A DNA stretch of 50,208 nucleotides from Candidatus Kappaea frigidicola (GTDB lineage: Bacteria > Omnitrophota > Gorgyraeia > JAGLLT01), in NCBI GenBank assembly GCA_030765555.1, contig JAVCCI010000034.1:1-50208 (forward strand). The letters run 5' to 3'. Shown here piece by piece: positions 15,888 to 24,526 of the stretch (its first letter is position 1; each line of letters begins with the position of its first letter). A program made the translations under genes and the position numbers. The notes under the pieces were generated by a model. It ran no database searches. It saw nothing but the letters and a program-made list of their open reading frames with translations, and was not told the origin of the DNA.

Positions 15888-17150
15888 TTACTTAGTCCTT
15901 ATCTGGCCATTACCGATAATTACATACTTATAACTTGTGAGCTCAGCAACGCCCATAGGGCCTCTAGCATGCATCCTGCCAGTACTAATGCCAATTTCTG
16001 CTCCAAGTCCAAACTGATTTCCATCGGTAAACCTTGTTGAAGCATTCAAGTATACACAAGCAGAATCTACTTTATTCAAAAAATATTCAGCAGATTCACA
16101 ACTGTCAGTAATAATAACTTCAGAAAGACCGGAACTATATTTAGCAATATGATCTATGGCATCATGCATGCTATTAACAACTCTGATTGAAATAATCTTA
16201 TCTAAGTATTCTGTTTCCCAATCTTTACATGTTGCCTTATTAATCTGACCCTTCAAAATATTATACGTCTCGATGCAGCCTCTAACTTCTGCTCCCTTAA
16301 CCTTTAAGCTCCTCACCATTGAAGGCAAAAATCTTCCTGCTACATGCTTATGGACTAATAACGTTTCAATTGCATTACAAACACTTGTTCTCTGTAATTT
16401 AGCATTAAGTATTATTTTCTCTGCCATATTTAAATCAGCATATTCATCAACATAAGCATGACAAAGGCCTTTATAATGTTTTACAACAGGTATTTTTGAA
16501 TACTTTATGACTTCCTTAATAAGACTCTCTCCACCTCTAGGTATAATTAAATCAATATTCTTTTCTTCTTTGAGCAAGTAACGCACTGCTTTGCGATCAG
16601 TAGTTTTAATCATGGAAATAGCGCCTTCAGGCAAACCATTTTTCAAAGCAACTTTACTTAGAACCTCTAATATAGCTAGATTAGAATATATGGCGCTACT
16701 GCCCCCTCTTAAGATAATAGCATTACCAGCTTTTAAACAAAGCCCTATGCAATCACTAGTAACGTTAGGTCTTGATTCATAAATTACGCCAATAACACCT
16801 AAGGGTGCTCTAACTTTCATAATCTGCAAACCATTAGGTCTCTTAATTGAGGATATCACGCTCCCAATAGGATCTTCTTGAGCCGCTACCTCTTTCAGGC
16901 ATGCACTCATTTGTTTGATTCTATCTTTATTCAAAGTTAATCTATCTACAAAACTTTCTTTAAGGCCAGTCTTTCTGGCTATATTAATATCTCGCTTGTT
17001 AGCTTTGATAATATATGCACTATTAACCACTAAAGCCCGAGCCATCTGCTCTAAAGTTCTGTTTTTTACATCAGTTGATAATTGACGCAACTCTGAGGAT
17101 GCCCTTCTTGCTTTTGTGGCTATTAATTTAATTTCCTGACTAATATTCAT
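15888..17150 (-). CDS. proA: Gamma-glutamyl phosphate reductase
   Basis: This is the second step of proline synthesis, reducing gamma-glutamyl phosphate to glutamate semialdehyde with NADPH. It belongs to the aldehyde dehydrogenase fold. GVIGVIYESRPNVTSD, LRGGSSA, the catalytic cysteine in RTSVCNAIETLLVH, and GLGAEIGISTGRMHARGPM are all present. Length (420 aa) is normal. It follows proB by 14 nt with GGAG ahead of the ATG, so the two pathway enzymes are co-transcribed. Confidence 0.97.
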   Translation of the reverse strand: MNISQEIKLIATKARRASSELRQLSTDVKNRTLEQMARALVVNSAYIIKANKRDINIARKTGLKESFVDRLTLNKDRIKQMSACLKEVAAQEDPIGSVISSIKRPNGLQIMKVRAPLGVIGVIYESRPNVTSDCIGLCLKAGNAIILRGGSSAIYSNLAILEVLSKVALKNGLPEGAISMIKTTDRKAVRYLLKEEKNIDLIIPRGGESLIKEVIKYSKIPVVKHYKGLCHAYVDEYADLNMAEKIILNAKLQRTSVCNAIETLLVHKHVAGRFLPSMVRSLKVKGAEVRGCIETYNILKGQINKATCKDWETEYLDKIISIRVVNSMHDAIDHIAKYSSGLSEVIITDSCESAEYFLNKVDSACVYLNASTRFTDGNQFGLGAEIGISTGRMHARGPMGVAELTSYKYVIIGNGQIRTK

Positions 17151-17164
17151 CTAATTCTCCTGTA

Positions 17165-18274
17165 CTATAAAATTACGAGGTTATCTCTATGTATTATCTC
17201 ATCATAATATTTACTACCCAGTTCTTTTTCTATCTCTGAAGTTTTGAGGCCTCTGATTCTATCTATTTCTTTGGCCGCATAATTCGTAAACCCTCTGGCA
17301 AGCTCTTTACCTGATTCACTGACTATTAGTACAAGATCACCATAAGCAAAGCTTCCAGAAACATTAATTATACCGGCTGACAAAAGACTTCTGCCATGCT
17401 CGCATAGTGCCTGCGCAGCTCCTTTATCTACAACTAGCTTGCCCTTAATTTTTTTACTAAAGGCAATCCATTTCTTTCTATCATTTAGTTTAACTTTTTT
17501 TGCTTTAAAAAAAGTTCCTACATTCTTACCCTTTAGAATATCGCTTAAAATGTCAGCCTTTTTACCATTTGCGATAATGCATGTTATGCCAGAGGAAGTA
17601 ACCATGCGAGCCGCTTCTAGCTTAGTTTTCATACCTCCAACACTTAATTCGCAACTAGCCCCTACTGCATGATGTTCAACTCGGCCTATTTCTTCAACAA
17701 TATCAATTTTTTCCTGTTTTCCCTCTGAATTCAAGCAGTATAAACCATCTACATCAGTTAAAATGATGAGTGCTTGAGCAGATACAAAATTGGCTACCAT
17801 AGCTGATAACTGATCATTGTCACCAAATTTAATTTCATCAGTCGAAACTGTGTCATTCTCATTAATTATAGGCAATATGTCCCTTTCAAGAAGAGTTATA
17901 ATTGTATTCTTAGCATTTAAATACCTTTGCCTATTACTTAGATCAGCTCTAGTCAAAAGAACCTGAGCTGTTACTATCTTTTTTTTATGAAAGAAATTAT
18001 CATATATTTTCATTAGGCGACTTTGACCTATAGCTGCAGCAGCTTGAAGAATCCTTAAGGTCTTCGGTCTTCTGGTAAGTTGAAGTTGACTCATACCTTC
18101 AGCAATTGCTCCTGATGAAACTAAAACTACCTCAACTCCACTCTTTAGCAACTTAATTATCTGAGCACACAATAACCCAACTTCCCTCTTATCCAAACAT
18201 GAATCCTTTGAGGTTATAATCTTCGTGCCCACTTTGATGACCACTCTCTTAAATAGTTTCTTTTTCTTTATCAT
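17165..18274 (-). CDS. proB: Glutamate 5-kinase with PUA domain
   Basis: It phosphorylates glutamate with ATP to start proline synthesis and is usually inhibited by proline. The kinase domain shows VVIKVGTKIIT, LVSSGAIAEGMSQL and PIINENDTVSTDEIKFGDND. The last ~90 residues (VVDKGAAQALCEHGRSLLSAGI onward) form the PUA domain. Length is 369 aa. The start overlaps the obgE stop by 4 nt and proA follows. Confidence 0.97.
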   Translation of the reverse strand: MIKKKKLFKRVVIKVGTKIITSKDSCLDKREVGLLCAQIIKLLKSGVEVVLVSSGAIAEGMSQLQLTRRPKTLRILQAAAAIGQSRLMKIYDNFFHKKKIVTAQVLLTRADLSNRQRYLNAKNTIITLLERDILPIINENDTVSTDEIKFGDNDQLSAMVANFVSAQALIILTDVDGLYCLNSEGKQEKIDIVEEIGRVEHHAVGASCELSVGGMKTKLEAARMVTSSGITCIIANGKKADILSDILKGKNVGTFFKAKKVKLNDRKKWIAFSKKIKGKLVVDKGAAQALCEHGRSLLSAGIINVSGSFAYGDLVLIVSESGKELARGFTNYAAKEIDRIRGLKTSEIEKELGSKYYDEIIHRDNLVIL

Positions 18275-19224
18275 AATAATTTAATTATCTTTTTTTGAAC
18301 TTCATCAAGATTACTTTTATCCTTACACGAAATAGCAATAAATGGTTCCTTGATTTTATTTTTAAAAATTTTAAGGTTCTCTTGAGCTGAAGCTAAATCT
18401 ATTTTATTTGCTATAATCATATATGATTTATCGTTCAATTCTGTATTATATAACATTAACTCATTTTTTAAACTAAAAAAATCATCCCAAGGCTTTCTTC
18501 CATCCACACCTGCTAGATCTATAACAAAGGCAAGAATTCTCGTTCTTTCTATATGACGAAGAAACTTATCACCTAAACCACTACCCGCATGCGCACCTTC
18601 TATCAAACCAGGTATATCAGCTATTTTATATTCCTTTTCATTGAATTCAGCAATACCTAAAACAGGTGTTTTAGTTGTAAATGGATAAGATGCAACTTTG
18701 GGTTTCGCTTTAGAAATACAGCTTATTAAGGAAGATTTACCTGCATTAGGGAATCCTACTAAACCAACCTCAGCAATTAATTTAAGGTCTAAATGCAACC
18801 GTATTGTCTCCCCTGTTTTACCAGGTTCAGCATTAGCGCATTTAGCATTACCACGACCACCCTTGCCTCCGCGCGCAACAATAACTTTTTCATTGATATG
18901 AGTTAGATCTCTTACCACTAAATTATTGTCAGCATTAATAACCAAGGTGCCAGGTGGCACAGAGAGATAAGTCTCTTGACCATCTCTGCCAGTTTTATTG
19001 TTAGAGCCTCCATGTCCACCTCTAGAAGCTTTAATATTTTTTTTATAGTTGAATTCTCTTAAGGTATGAATTCCAGAATCTGCCTTGATGATGACATGAC
19101 CTCCCCGTCCGCCATTACCACCATTGGGTTTTCTTCCCTTAACATCTCTTGTATGGCGGAAGCTCTTGCATCCAGAACCACCGGTACCGGCCTGTACATT
19201 AATATCAGCTTCATCTATAAACAT
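18271..19224 (-). CDS. obgE: GTPase Obg, without the C-terminal OCT domain
   Basis: This ribosome-associated GTPase acts in 50S maturation and stress signalling. The glycine-rich Obg domain covers residues 1-157 (GTGGSGCKSFRH, GGNGGRGGHVI). The G domain follows, with GFPNAGKSSLIS (G1), DIPGLIEGA (G3) and ANKIDLA (G4). The protein ends at 317 aa right after the G domain, so the variable OCT tail is absent. Its ATG overlaps the rpmA stop (TAATG). The rplU-rpmA-obgE order is the common bacterial arrangement. Confidence 0.97.
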   Translation of the reverse strand: MFIDEADINVQAGTGGSGCKSFRHTRDVKGRKPNGGNGGRGGHVIIKADSGIHTLREFNYKKNIKASRGGHGGSNNKTGRDGQETYLSVPPGTLVINADNNLVVRDLTHINEKVIVARGGKGGRGNAKCANAEPGKTGETIRLHLDLKLIAEVGLVGFPNAGKSSLISCISKAKPKVASYPFTTKTPVLGIAEFNEKEYKIADIPGLIEGAHAGSGLGDKFLRHIERTRILAFVIDLAGVDGRKPWDDFFSLKNELMLYNTELNDKSYMIIANKIDLASAQENLKIFKNKIKEPFIAISCKDKSNLDEVQKKIIKLL

Positions 19225-19466
19225 TACTGGGGCAAAACGCTAATAAGTCTTGTTTTGCTAAATTTAACTACACCATTTTTTTTAGCGAAAAGGGTATCAT
19301 CAGAGCCACGACCTACATTTGTTCCAGGCTTGAACTTGGCTCCTCTTTGTCTTAGGATAATAGCTCCTGCCTTAACTATTTCGCCGTCATATTTTTTAAG
19401 ACCCAATCTTTTTCCTATAGAATCTCTTCCGTTTCTAGTTGAGCCCATTCCTTTTTTATGCGCCAT
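19224..19466 (-). CDS. rpmA: Ribosomal protein bL27
   Basis: The 80-aa product starts MAHKKGMGSTRNGRDSIGKR. This is the flexible N terminus of bL27 that reaches the peptidyl-transferase centre, followed by the conserved GAIILRQRGAKFKPG. It has no cleavable N-terminal extension of the Firmicutes type. It lies between rplU and obgE and ends in a TAATG overlap with obgE. AAGGAG precedes the start. Confidence 0.98.
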   Translation of the reverse strand: MAHKKGMGSTRNGRDSIGKRLGLKKYDGEIVKAGAIILRQRGAKFKPGTNVGRGSDDTLFAKKNGVVKFSKTRLISVLPQ

Positions 19467-19488
19467 TATTCAAACTCCTTTTATATAA

Positions 19489-19809
19489 TTATTCTTCATC
19501 CAGGACTATATCGTTTACTTTAAGCCTGGTATATTGCTGCCTATGACCTTTTGTTGTTTTGGAACTTTTACGTCTGCGATATTTAAAACTTACCACTTTA
19601 TCAGACTTTTCATTTGATAACACACTACAAGCCACTTTAGCTTTTTTGATATAAGGTGTTCCAATATATATCTTTTTGCCTTTCGAAGCCATCATAACAT
19701 GAGTGAAATTAAAAGCACTGCCTTCTTTCTTTTTCAAATATTCAACCATAAACTCCTGGCCTTTATTGACTTTATACTGTTTCCCACCCGTTTCAATTAT
19801 TGCATACAT
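19489..19809 (-). CDS. rplU: Ribosomal protein bL21
   Basis: A 50S subunit protein recognised by MYAIIETGGKQYKVNKGQ at the start and YRRRKSSKTTKGHRQQYT in the basic C-terminal half. The open frame extends upstream to 19848. The ATG at 19809 has AAGGAG 7 nt before it and gives the conserved N terminus, so the product is 106 aa. It is the first gene after the promoter at 19839-19867. The longer frame would start within that promoter. Confidence 0.97.
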   Translation of the reverse strand: MYAIIETGGKQYKVNKGQEFMVEYLKKKEGSAFNFTHVMMASKGKKIYIGTPYIKKAKVACSVLSNEKSDKVVSFKYRRRKSSKTTKGHRQQYTRLKVNDIVLDEE

Positions 19810-19838
19810 TGTTTTTCTCCTTTTTACAATAGACGTAT

Positions 19839-19867
19839 AGAATATCAAAAAAGAAAAAGCTTGTCAA
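19839..19867 (-). promoter_or_regulatory. Promoter of the rplU-rpmA-obgE operon
   Basis: On the minus strand a perfect TTGACA (19862-19867), 17 nt and TATTCT (19839-19844). The -35 box overlaps the TGA stop of rng, and the spacer contains the T-run of the rng terminator. Confidence 0.85.
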
Positions 19868-19873
19868 GCTTTT
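19847..19873 (-). terminator. Terminator of rng overlapping the rplU promoter
   Basis: AAAAGCTT (19866-19873) and AAGCTTTT (19855-19862) form an 8-bp stem with a 3-nt loop on the minus strand, followed by a T-rich tract with one C. The stem includes the last rng codons. Confidence 0.7.
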
Positions 19874-21363
19874 GTAATCCTAACGTTTTCAATATGTTCC
19901 TTTGTGTCCGCCTCAATAACTATCTTAGCATTATACTCAGTCTCTAGTAAATTCAGTTCGCAACGAAGCTCATTGAATATGTATGAGGCCACACTAGGAT
20001 GTAAACTAACCCTGATTTTACCTACATTTAAGCTTTTTAACGTTTTTCTAATGCCTCTGAGAGCCTCAATTGCTATCGTGAAATTTGATTTCACTAAACC
20101 TTTACCCTTACAATAGGGGCAAGTTTCAGAAAAAGCACTTTCTAGGCTCTTACCTACCCTTTGCCTAGTCATCTCAACTACACCAAGCTCAGAAATAGGT
20201 AAAACTTTAGTCTTAGCTCTATCTTTTTTAAGAGATGTTAAAAGAATTTTATAAATATCCTGGCGATGCCGTCTTGAATTCATATCAATGAAATCAATTA
20301 TTATTATCCCTCCAAGATCCCTAAGCTTTAATTGTCTCACTATTTCATTGGCAGATTCTTTATTAGTGATATATGCTGTCTCTTCCAGGCTGCCTTTTTT
20401 TACAAAGCTTCCTGTATTTACATCAATTGAAATTAAACTTTCCGTTGGTTCGATAATAATATAACCACCTGATTTCAACTGAACATGCCGTTTAGTTATT
20501 TTTTCAATTTGGTCCTCAAGCTTGTATTCTTCAAACAAAGACTTTTCGCTCTGATGAAACTGTAGTTTTGATTTTAAATCTGGAGTTAAAGAATTCAGAA
20601 ATTTATATATCCTACCGTATTCTTTTTTATTATCAACTATAAGACATTCGACATCCTCTGAAAAATAATCACGTATAACCCGCAGCACTAAATCATACTC
20701 CTCATGCACTAAAGCAGGACAAGCAACTCGGTGAGAAACATAATTAATCCGCTTCATAAGTCTCATAAGATATTTAAAGTCTCTAATAAGCTCTCTTTTG
20801 CTGGCACCTTCTGCAAGTGTTCTTACTATAAGGCCTACGCCTTCTGGCATTCTAAAACCACCAATAATATTTTTTAATCTCTCTCTTTCCTCAGGTTCTC
20901 TTATTCTCTTAGAAATACCTGTACAACTTTGATACGGCATCAAAACCAGATATCTACCAGGCAAACTAATATTTGTAGTTAATCTGGGTCCTTTTGTGCT
21001 AATATTATCCTTTACAATCTGGACAATAACTTCCTGGCCCGGCCGCAATACATCTTTAATGTTTACATTTTCTTTAAAACGAGTAGGCTCAAGCTCCTCA
21101 GCCTCTTCTTCTAGAATTTCTTTATAATCCCCAAAAGGTTTCGTAATGTCTGAGACATAAAGAAAACCGTTCTTTTTCATGCCCAAGTTAACAAAAGCGG
21201 CCTGAATACCACTAACCACCGTATCAACCTTTGCTTTGTAGATATTTCCTACAAAACGTTTATGATCTGGTCTTTCACTAAAATACTGCTCCAAATTACC
21301 GTTCTCCACAACAGCAATTCTCTTTTCCTGCTTTTCAACATTAATAATTATTTTTCTTTTCAT
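19864..21363 (-). CDS. rng: Ribonuclease G/E-family endoribonuclease
   Basis: It processes rRNA 5' ends and decays mRNA. The 499-aa length matches RNase G, with no long C-terminal degradosome scaffold. Residues about 35-125 are an S1 RNA-binding domain (GNIYKAKVDTVVSGIQAAFV). The catalytic aspartates lie in ISIDVNTGSF and IIIIDFIDM. The CPYCKGKG pair is the zinc-link motif for dimerisation. It stands alone between a terminator upstream (21386-21416) and one at its own 3' end. AAGGAG lies 12 nt before the ATG, a rather long spacing. Confidence 0.93.
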   Translation of the reverse strand: MKRKIIINVEKQEKRIAVVENGNLEQYFSERPDHKRFVGNIYKAKVDTVVSGIQAAFVNLGMKKNGFLYVSDITKPFGDYKEILEEEAEELEPTRFKENVNIKDVLRPGQEVIVQIVKDNISTKGPRLTTNISLPGRYLVLMPYQSCTGISKRIREPEERERLKNIIGGFRMPEGVGLIVRTLAEGASKRELIRDFKYLMRLMKRINYVSHRVACPALVHEEYDLVLRVIRDYFSEDVECLIVDNKKEYGRIYKFLNSLTPDLKSKLQFHQSEKSLFEEYKLEDQIEKITKRHVQLKSGGYIIIEPTESLISIDVNTGSFVKKGSLEETAYITNKESANEIVRQLKLRDLGGIIIIDFIDMNSRRHRQDIYKILLTSLKKDRAKTKVLPISELGVVEMTRQRVGKSLESAFSETCPYCKGKGLVKSNFTIAIEALRGIRKTLKSLNVGKIRVSLHPSVASYIFNELRCELNLLETEYNAKIVIEADTKEHIENVRITKA

Positions 21364-21385
21364 CTAAAAATTAAACTCCTTTAAA

Positions 21386-21416
21386 TTGAAAAAAGACAGG
21401 ATCTAAACCCGTCTTT
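21386..21416 (-). terminator. Terminator of the pilMNOPQ operon
   Basis: A 9-bp stem (arms 21408-21416 and 21392-21400, one G-T pair) with a 7-nt loop is followed by TTTTTT on the minus strand. It lies 27 nt after the pilQ stop. Confidence 0.88.
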
Positions 21417-21442
21417 ATTTTTAACATATTTAATCAAACTCA

Positions 21443-22981
21443 TTAGAAAACTGTTTCCTGTTCAAAGGCAACAGTAGAAACTGAATCAATATGACCATTT
21501 TCCTTTAGTACATGAGGAGTTAAAAATATTAAAAGATCTCTCTTTTCTATTTCTGTACCTCTTTGTGAAAATAAATAACCTAAAATTGGAATATCACCAA
21601 GAAAAGGTATTTTGTTATTAGTATTAACAACTTTATCCTTAATCATACCGCCAATCACCAATGTCTCACCATCTTTGATCATGACTTCTACTTCTGCCTG
21701 CTTCGTAGATATTATTGGCACCTCTGCACCTTCAAATGTAACACTTCCAGTTAAATCACTAACCTCGGGCACGACACTTAATGTTATATAGCCATCTTTA
21801 TTAACTGTGGGAGTTACTGTCATAATTATGCCATACTCTATATATTCCCATCCAGAAACATTCCATCGTCCGGTCTCATCAGAATAGGAATAATTAGCCA
21901 CTGGCCATTTTGTACCTACTGTTATCTTGGCCTCTTTATTATTCAGAGTAGTAATTCTAGGATTTGACAAAACATTTGTATCTGTTCTAGTAGATAAAGC
22001 TTCTAACGTTGCTTGCAAACCAGTAAAATCAAGCGTTCCGTATTGAAAATACTCCTCTTCACCTGTATCTCCAGCAACAGCTGGTAAAGAACTCCATTGT
22101 ATAGCATCCTTACTAGACACAGGTAAATCGTTTTTGATTGCAAAGTCTGAAACAATATCTGTAATTTGACCGCTTGCATCATAGGTATAATCAGCATCTG
22201 GTGTTGGATACAGCCTGCCATCAGTACTCCAGTTAGAAAAAGGAAGAGTCGTTGCCCTTTTAGCACCATCAGCAACAATTTCGGTTTGCCAATCAACACC
22301 TAAGGTTTCATCTTTACCCAAAGTTGTTTCAATAACACGTGCTTCAATTTGAATCTGGGGCGTTCTGCCATCTAATTGCTCAATTACGCTTGCAAGCTTT
22401 TTAATATTAGTTCCTATGTCAGTGACAATAACTTGATTCGTTCTGGCGTCAAATTGAATATTACCACGCGCAGACAACATATCTGCAAGGGAAGTTGTTA
22501 GGCTTTCAGCATCAGCATAACTAAGTGAAAAAAGAGTTGTTTCTAAATCCTCCATAGAAAGATTTTCACGCGTTGTAACCCGAATTATATTGCCATCTTG
22601 CTCGTAAACATATCCTTGAGTTTTCAAAATAATATCTAAAGCCTTATCCCAAGGCACACTTTCTAACTTCATAGTAACCACACCCTGAACTTCTCCTCCA
22701 GCAATAATATTAATACCACTTTTATCAGAAACAATACGCAGAACGTCTTTTATATCTGCATCTTTAAAGTCCATACTAATTTTTTTATCATTATCATTAC
22801 TGTTAGAGTCTGTTTTGTTGCCTAAAATAGAGGATATTTGATTAGCCTCAATCTGCTGCGGCGTAATTTGTTTTGCCTGTGGATCTTCAGCCTTTACTTC
22901 CTGCGCAAGGCAAATTCCACTATAGCACAAAATTATTAAAGCTATAAGAAAACAAGATAGAATACTTTTTTTATTCTTCAT
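21443..22981 (-). CDS. pilQ: Type IV pilus secretin PilQ
   Basis: This is the outer-membrane channel for the pilus. A signal peptide covers about residues 1-26 (ending CLAQ). A short secretin/TonB N-terminal domain follows (MDFKDADIKDVLRIVSDKSG). Next come a secretin N domain (LADMLSARGNIQFDARTNQVIVTD) and the C-terminal secretin barrel with VLSNPRITTLNNKEAKI and VIGGMIKDKVV. At 512 aa it is short for PilQ and has no visible AMIN domains. It overlaps the pilP-like gene by 11 nt and ends the operon. Confidence 0.94.
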   Translation of the reverse strand: MKNKKSILSCFLIALIILCYSGICLAQEVKAEDPQAKQITPQQIEANQISSILGNKTDSNSNDNDKKISMDFKDADIKDVLRIVSDKSGINIIAGGEVQGVVTMKLESVPWDKALDIILKTQGYVYEQDGNIIRVTTRENLSMEDLETTLFSLSYADAESLTTSLADMLSARGNIQFDARTNQVIVTDIGTNIKKLASVIEQLDGRTPQIQIEARVIETTLGKDETLGVDWQTEIVADGAKRATTLPFSNWSTDGRLYPTPDADYTYDASGQITDIVSDFAIKNDLPVSSKDAIQWSSLPAVAGDTGEEEYFQYGTLDFTGLQATLEALSTRTDTNVLSNPRITTLNNKEAKITVGTKWPVANYSYSDETGRWNVSGWEYIEYGIIMTVTPTVNKDGYITLSVVPEVSDLTGSVTFEGAEVPIISTKQAEVEVMIKDGETLVIGGMIKDKVVNTNNKIPFLGDIPILGYLFSQRGTEIEKRDLLIFLTPHVLKENGHIDSVSTVAFEQETVF

Positions 22982-23363
22982 CGTTAATATTATTTTTTTC
23001 TTCTCTTAATTTAAAAACTTTTCTTTCTCCAAGAACTTCAACTACAGCTCCATCACGCATAATGTCTTTTATAACAAAAAAGTCTGTTTCATCATTAATT
23101 TTCATAATTTGACCATTGATTATTACGGCTGATTCTCCAGTTGGATCATATACAACAGCCTGAAGTGTTATAGAACTGAAATCTACGATAGTTTTAGTGC
23201 TTACGTCTTTTGGTTTTTTTTCAACCTGATCCTTCAAATATGGAGGAACAAAGGGATCCCGCCTCTCATGATTATTATACACGAAATCTGCAGCATATGC
23301 AAAAGTATTTAAATACAATATTGCGAATATAATGTGCAAAAATCCTAAGAATAATCTATTCAT
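22971..23363 (-). CDS. pilP: PilP-like pilotin/inner-membrane linker
   Basis: The 130-aa protein has an N-terminal hydrophobic segment (residues about 4-24), the motif RRDPFVPP typical of the PilP linker, and a small beta domain (LQAVVYDPTGESAVINGQ-like region, then VIKDIMRDGAVVEVLGE). PilP connects PilN/PilO to the PilQ secretin in the periplasm. It is anchored by a signal-type helix rather than a clear lipobox. The frame extends to 23384, but ATG 23363 follows CAGGAGA and gives a normal signal start. It overlaps pilO by 8 nt. Confidence 0.85.
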   Translation of the reverse strand: MNRLFLGFLHIIFAILYLNTFAYAADFVYNNHERRDPFVPPYLKDQVEKKPKDVSTKTIVDFSSITLQAVVYDPTGESAVIINGQIMKINDETDFFVIKDIMRDGAVVEVLGERKVFKLREEKNNINDEE

Positions 23364-23946
23364 TCTCCTGCGGCTCCAAGACATCTAATATATAAGTATA
23401 AACCATTATTTCACCCATATGCTCAAAAGGATTCTTCTTGTCTTCCTCAACCTTAAGATATTCAATCTTCATAAATCTGTCAGCATTTTCAAGTTTACTT
23501 ACAAAAGAACCAATATTATGATAGCCCCCTTTAAGGATTAGCTTAAAAGGAACTGTAACATATAGAGTCTGCTCTTGCCTAACCTCTTGTTTTTTTTCAA
23601 TTTCGAGCAATGTTACGTCGGCAGAAGTAGCAATATTGGATAGATATTGTAATAAGTCCGGGATATCTTTTTCGGTCGGCAATTTTTTTTCATAATAACT
23701 AATATTTTCCTTAAGTTTTTCGATCTTGACTTTTGCTTCCTCAATTTTCTCTCTCTGCTTCTCCATTGAGCCTGCTTTCAATAAAAAAGACTGCTTCTCT
23801 ACAATTTTAGCTTTTAATTCACTAGACATGCTAACCTTAGGAGCTATCGCAATAAAATAAAACATAACCGTGCAAACTATATACGCAGCTATAACCCCGG
23901 CAACTATTTGATATGCTTTATTTTCCTTTAAGTCTTCAAGATTCAT
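23356..23946 (-). CDS. pilO: Type IV pilus inner-membrane platform protein PilO
   Basis: The 196-aa protein has one membrane helix (about 13-33), a coiled-coil (AKIVEKQSFLLKAGSM through LKENISYYEKKLP) and a periplasmic ferredoxin-like domain with LKGGYHNIGSFVSKLEN. This is the PilO layout; it dimerises with PilN to align the inner-membrane platform. The start overlaps pilN by 11 nt. Sequence conservation in PilO is low, so gene order adds much of the support. Confidence 0.9.
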   Translation of the reverse strand: MNLEDLKENKAYQIVAGVIAAYIVCTVMFYFIAIAPKVSMSSELKAKIVEKQSFLLKAGSMEKQREKIEEAKVKIEKLKENISYYEKKLPTEKDIPDLLQYLSNIATSADVTLLEIEKKQEVRQEQTLYVTVPFKLILKGGYHNIGSFVSKLENADRFMKIEYLKVEEDKKNPFEHMGEIMVYTYILDVLEPQENE

Positions 23947-24523
23947 CTTTTTTATCCGGTAGATCTTTTTGTTTTAAATGGCAAAAAATAACAAAACTAA
24001 TATGTTCTACATCTTGTATTTTTCTTTTGATAATTTTTAGTTCAACATCGCTGAAATCCTTAAAAAATGATTCATGATACTTAATATTGTTCATAAAATT
24101 TCCAACAATTGCTTCTTCCTTGCCTTCTTTAGAATAAACCTTACCTTCAATAATTAACATACTATTATTTAATTCGAGAGCATTAAGCCAAATACCATCA
24201 GTTAACAGGTCACTCAACTCATTAAGTTTCTGCGAATAATAAATTCTATCTGCCATTAAATAATTTACAACGACTGCTCTTTCTTCTAACGTCTTAAGCT
24301 CTTTTTTATATATTCCATACTCACTTTTTACTTTTAAAATTTTCTGCCATTGACTCTCAAGATTATCTGCTTTAAGCGTTGCTGCAGTCAAACCTTTATT
24401 TGCAATAGCCATCCACATTACAAGCATTGATACAAGAATAACTCCAATAAGGATAAATAACCCCTTTGGCAGTATTACTCTTTGCTTTTTTAAATCATCT
24501 GGAAGTAAATTAATCTTTATCAT
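23936..24523 (-). CDS. pilN: Type IV pilus assembly protein PilN
   Basis: It begins with the family motif IKINLLPDDLKKQ, the cytoplasmic peptide that docks in the PilM groove. A membrane helix (about 24-44), a coiled-coil and a periplasmic fimbrial-assembly domain (LSDLLTDGIWLNALELNN) follow. The product is 195 aa. It lies 3 nt after pilM and overlaps pilO, matching the conserved pilMNOPQ order. Confidence 0.93.
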   Translation of the reverse strand: MIKINLLPDDLKKQRVILPKGLFILIGVILVSMLVMWMAIANKGLTAATLKADNLESQWQKILKVKSEYGIYKKELKTLEERAVVVNYLMADRIYYSQKLNELSDLLTDGIWLNALELNNSMLIIEGKVYSKEGKEEAIVGNFMNNIKYHESFFKDFSDVELKIIKRKIQDVEHISFVIFCHLKQKDLPDKKDES

Positions 24524-24526
24524 AAT

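Noticed and set aside
19066..19488. 140-codon plus-strand open frame
   Set aside because: It is the mirror of rpmA and the obgE 5' region; the sense genes are unambiguous.
19489..19848. Longer rplU reading frame starting at 19848
   Set aside because: The extra 13 residues overlap the promoter; ATG 19809 has the Shine-Dalgarno and conserved N terminus.
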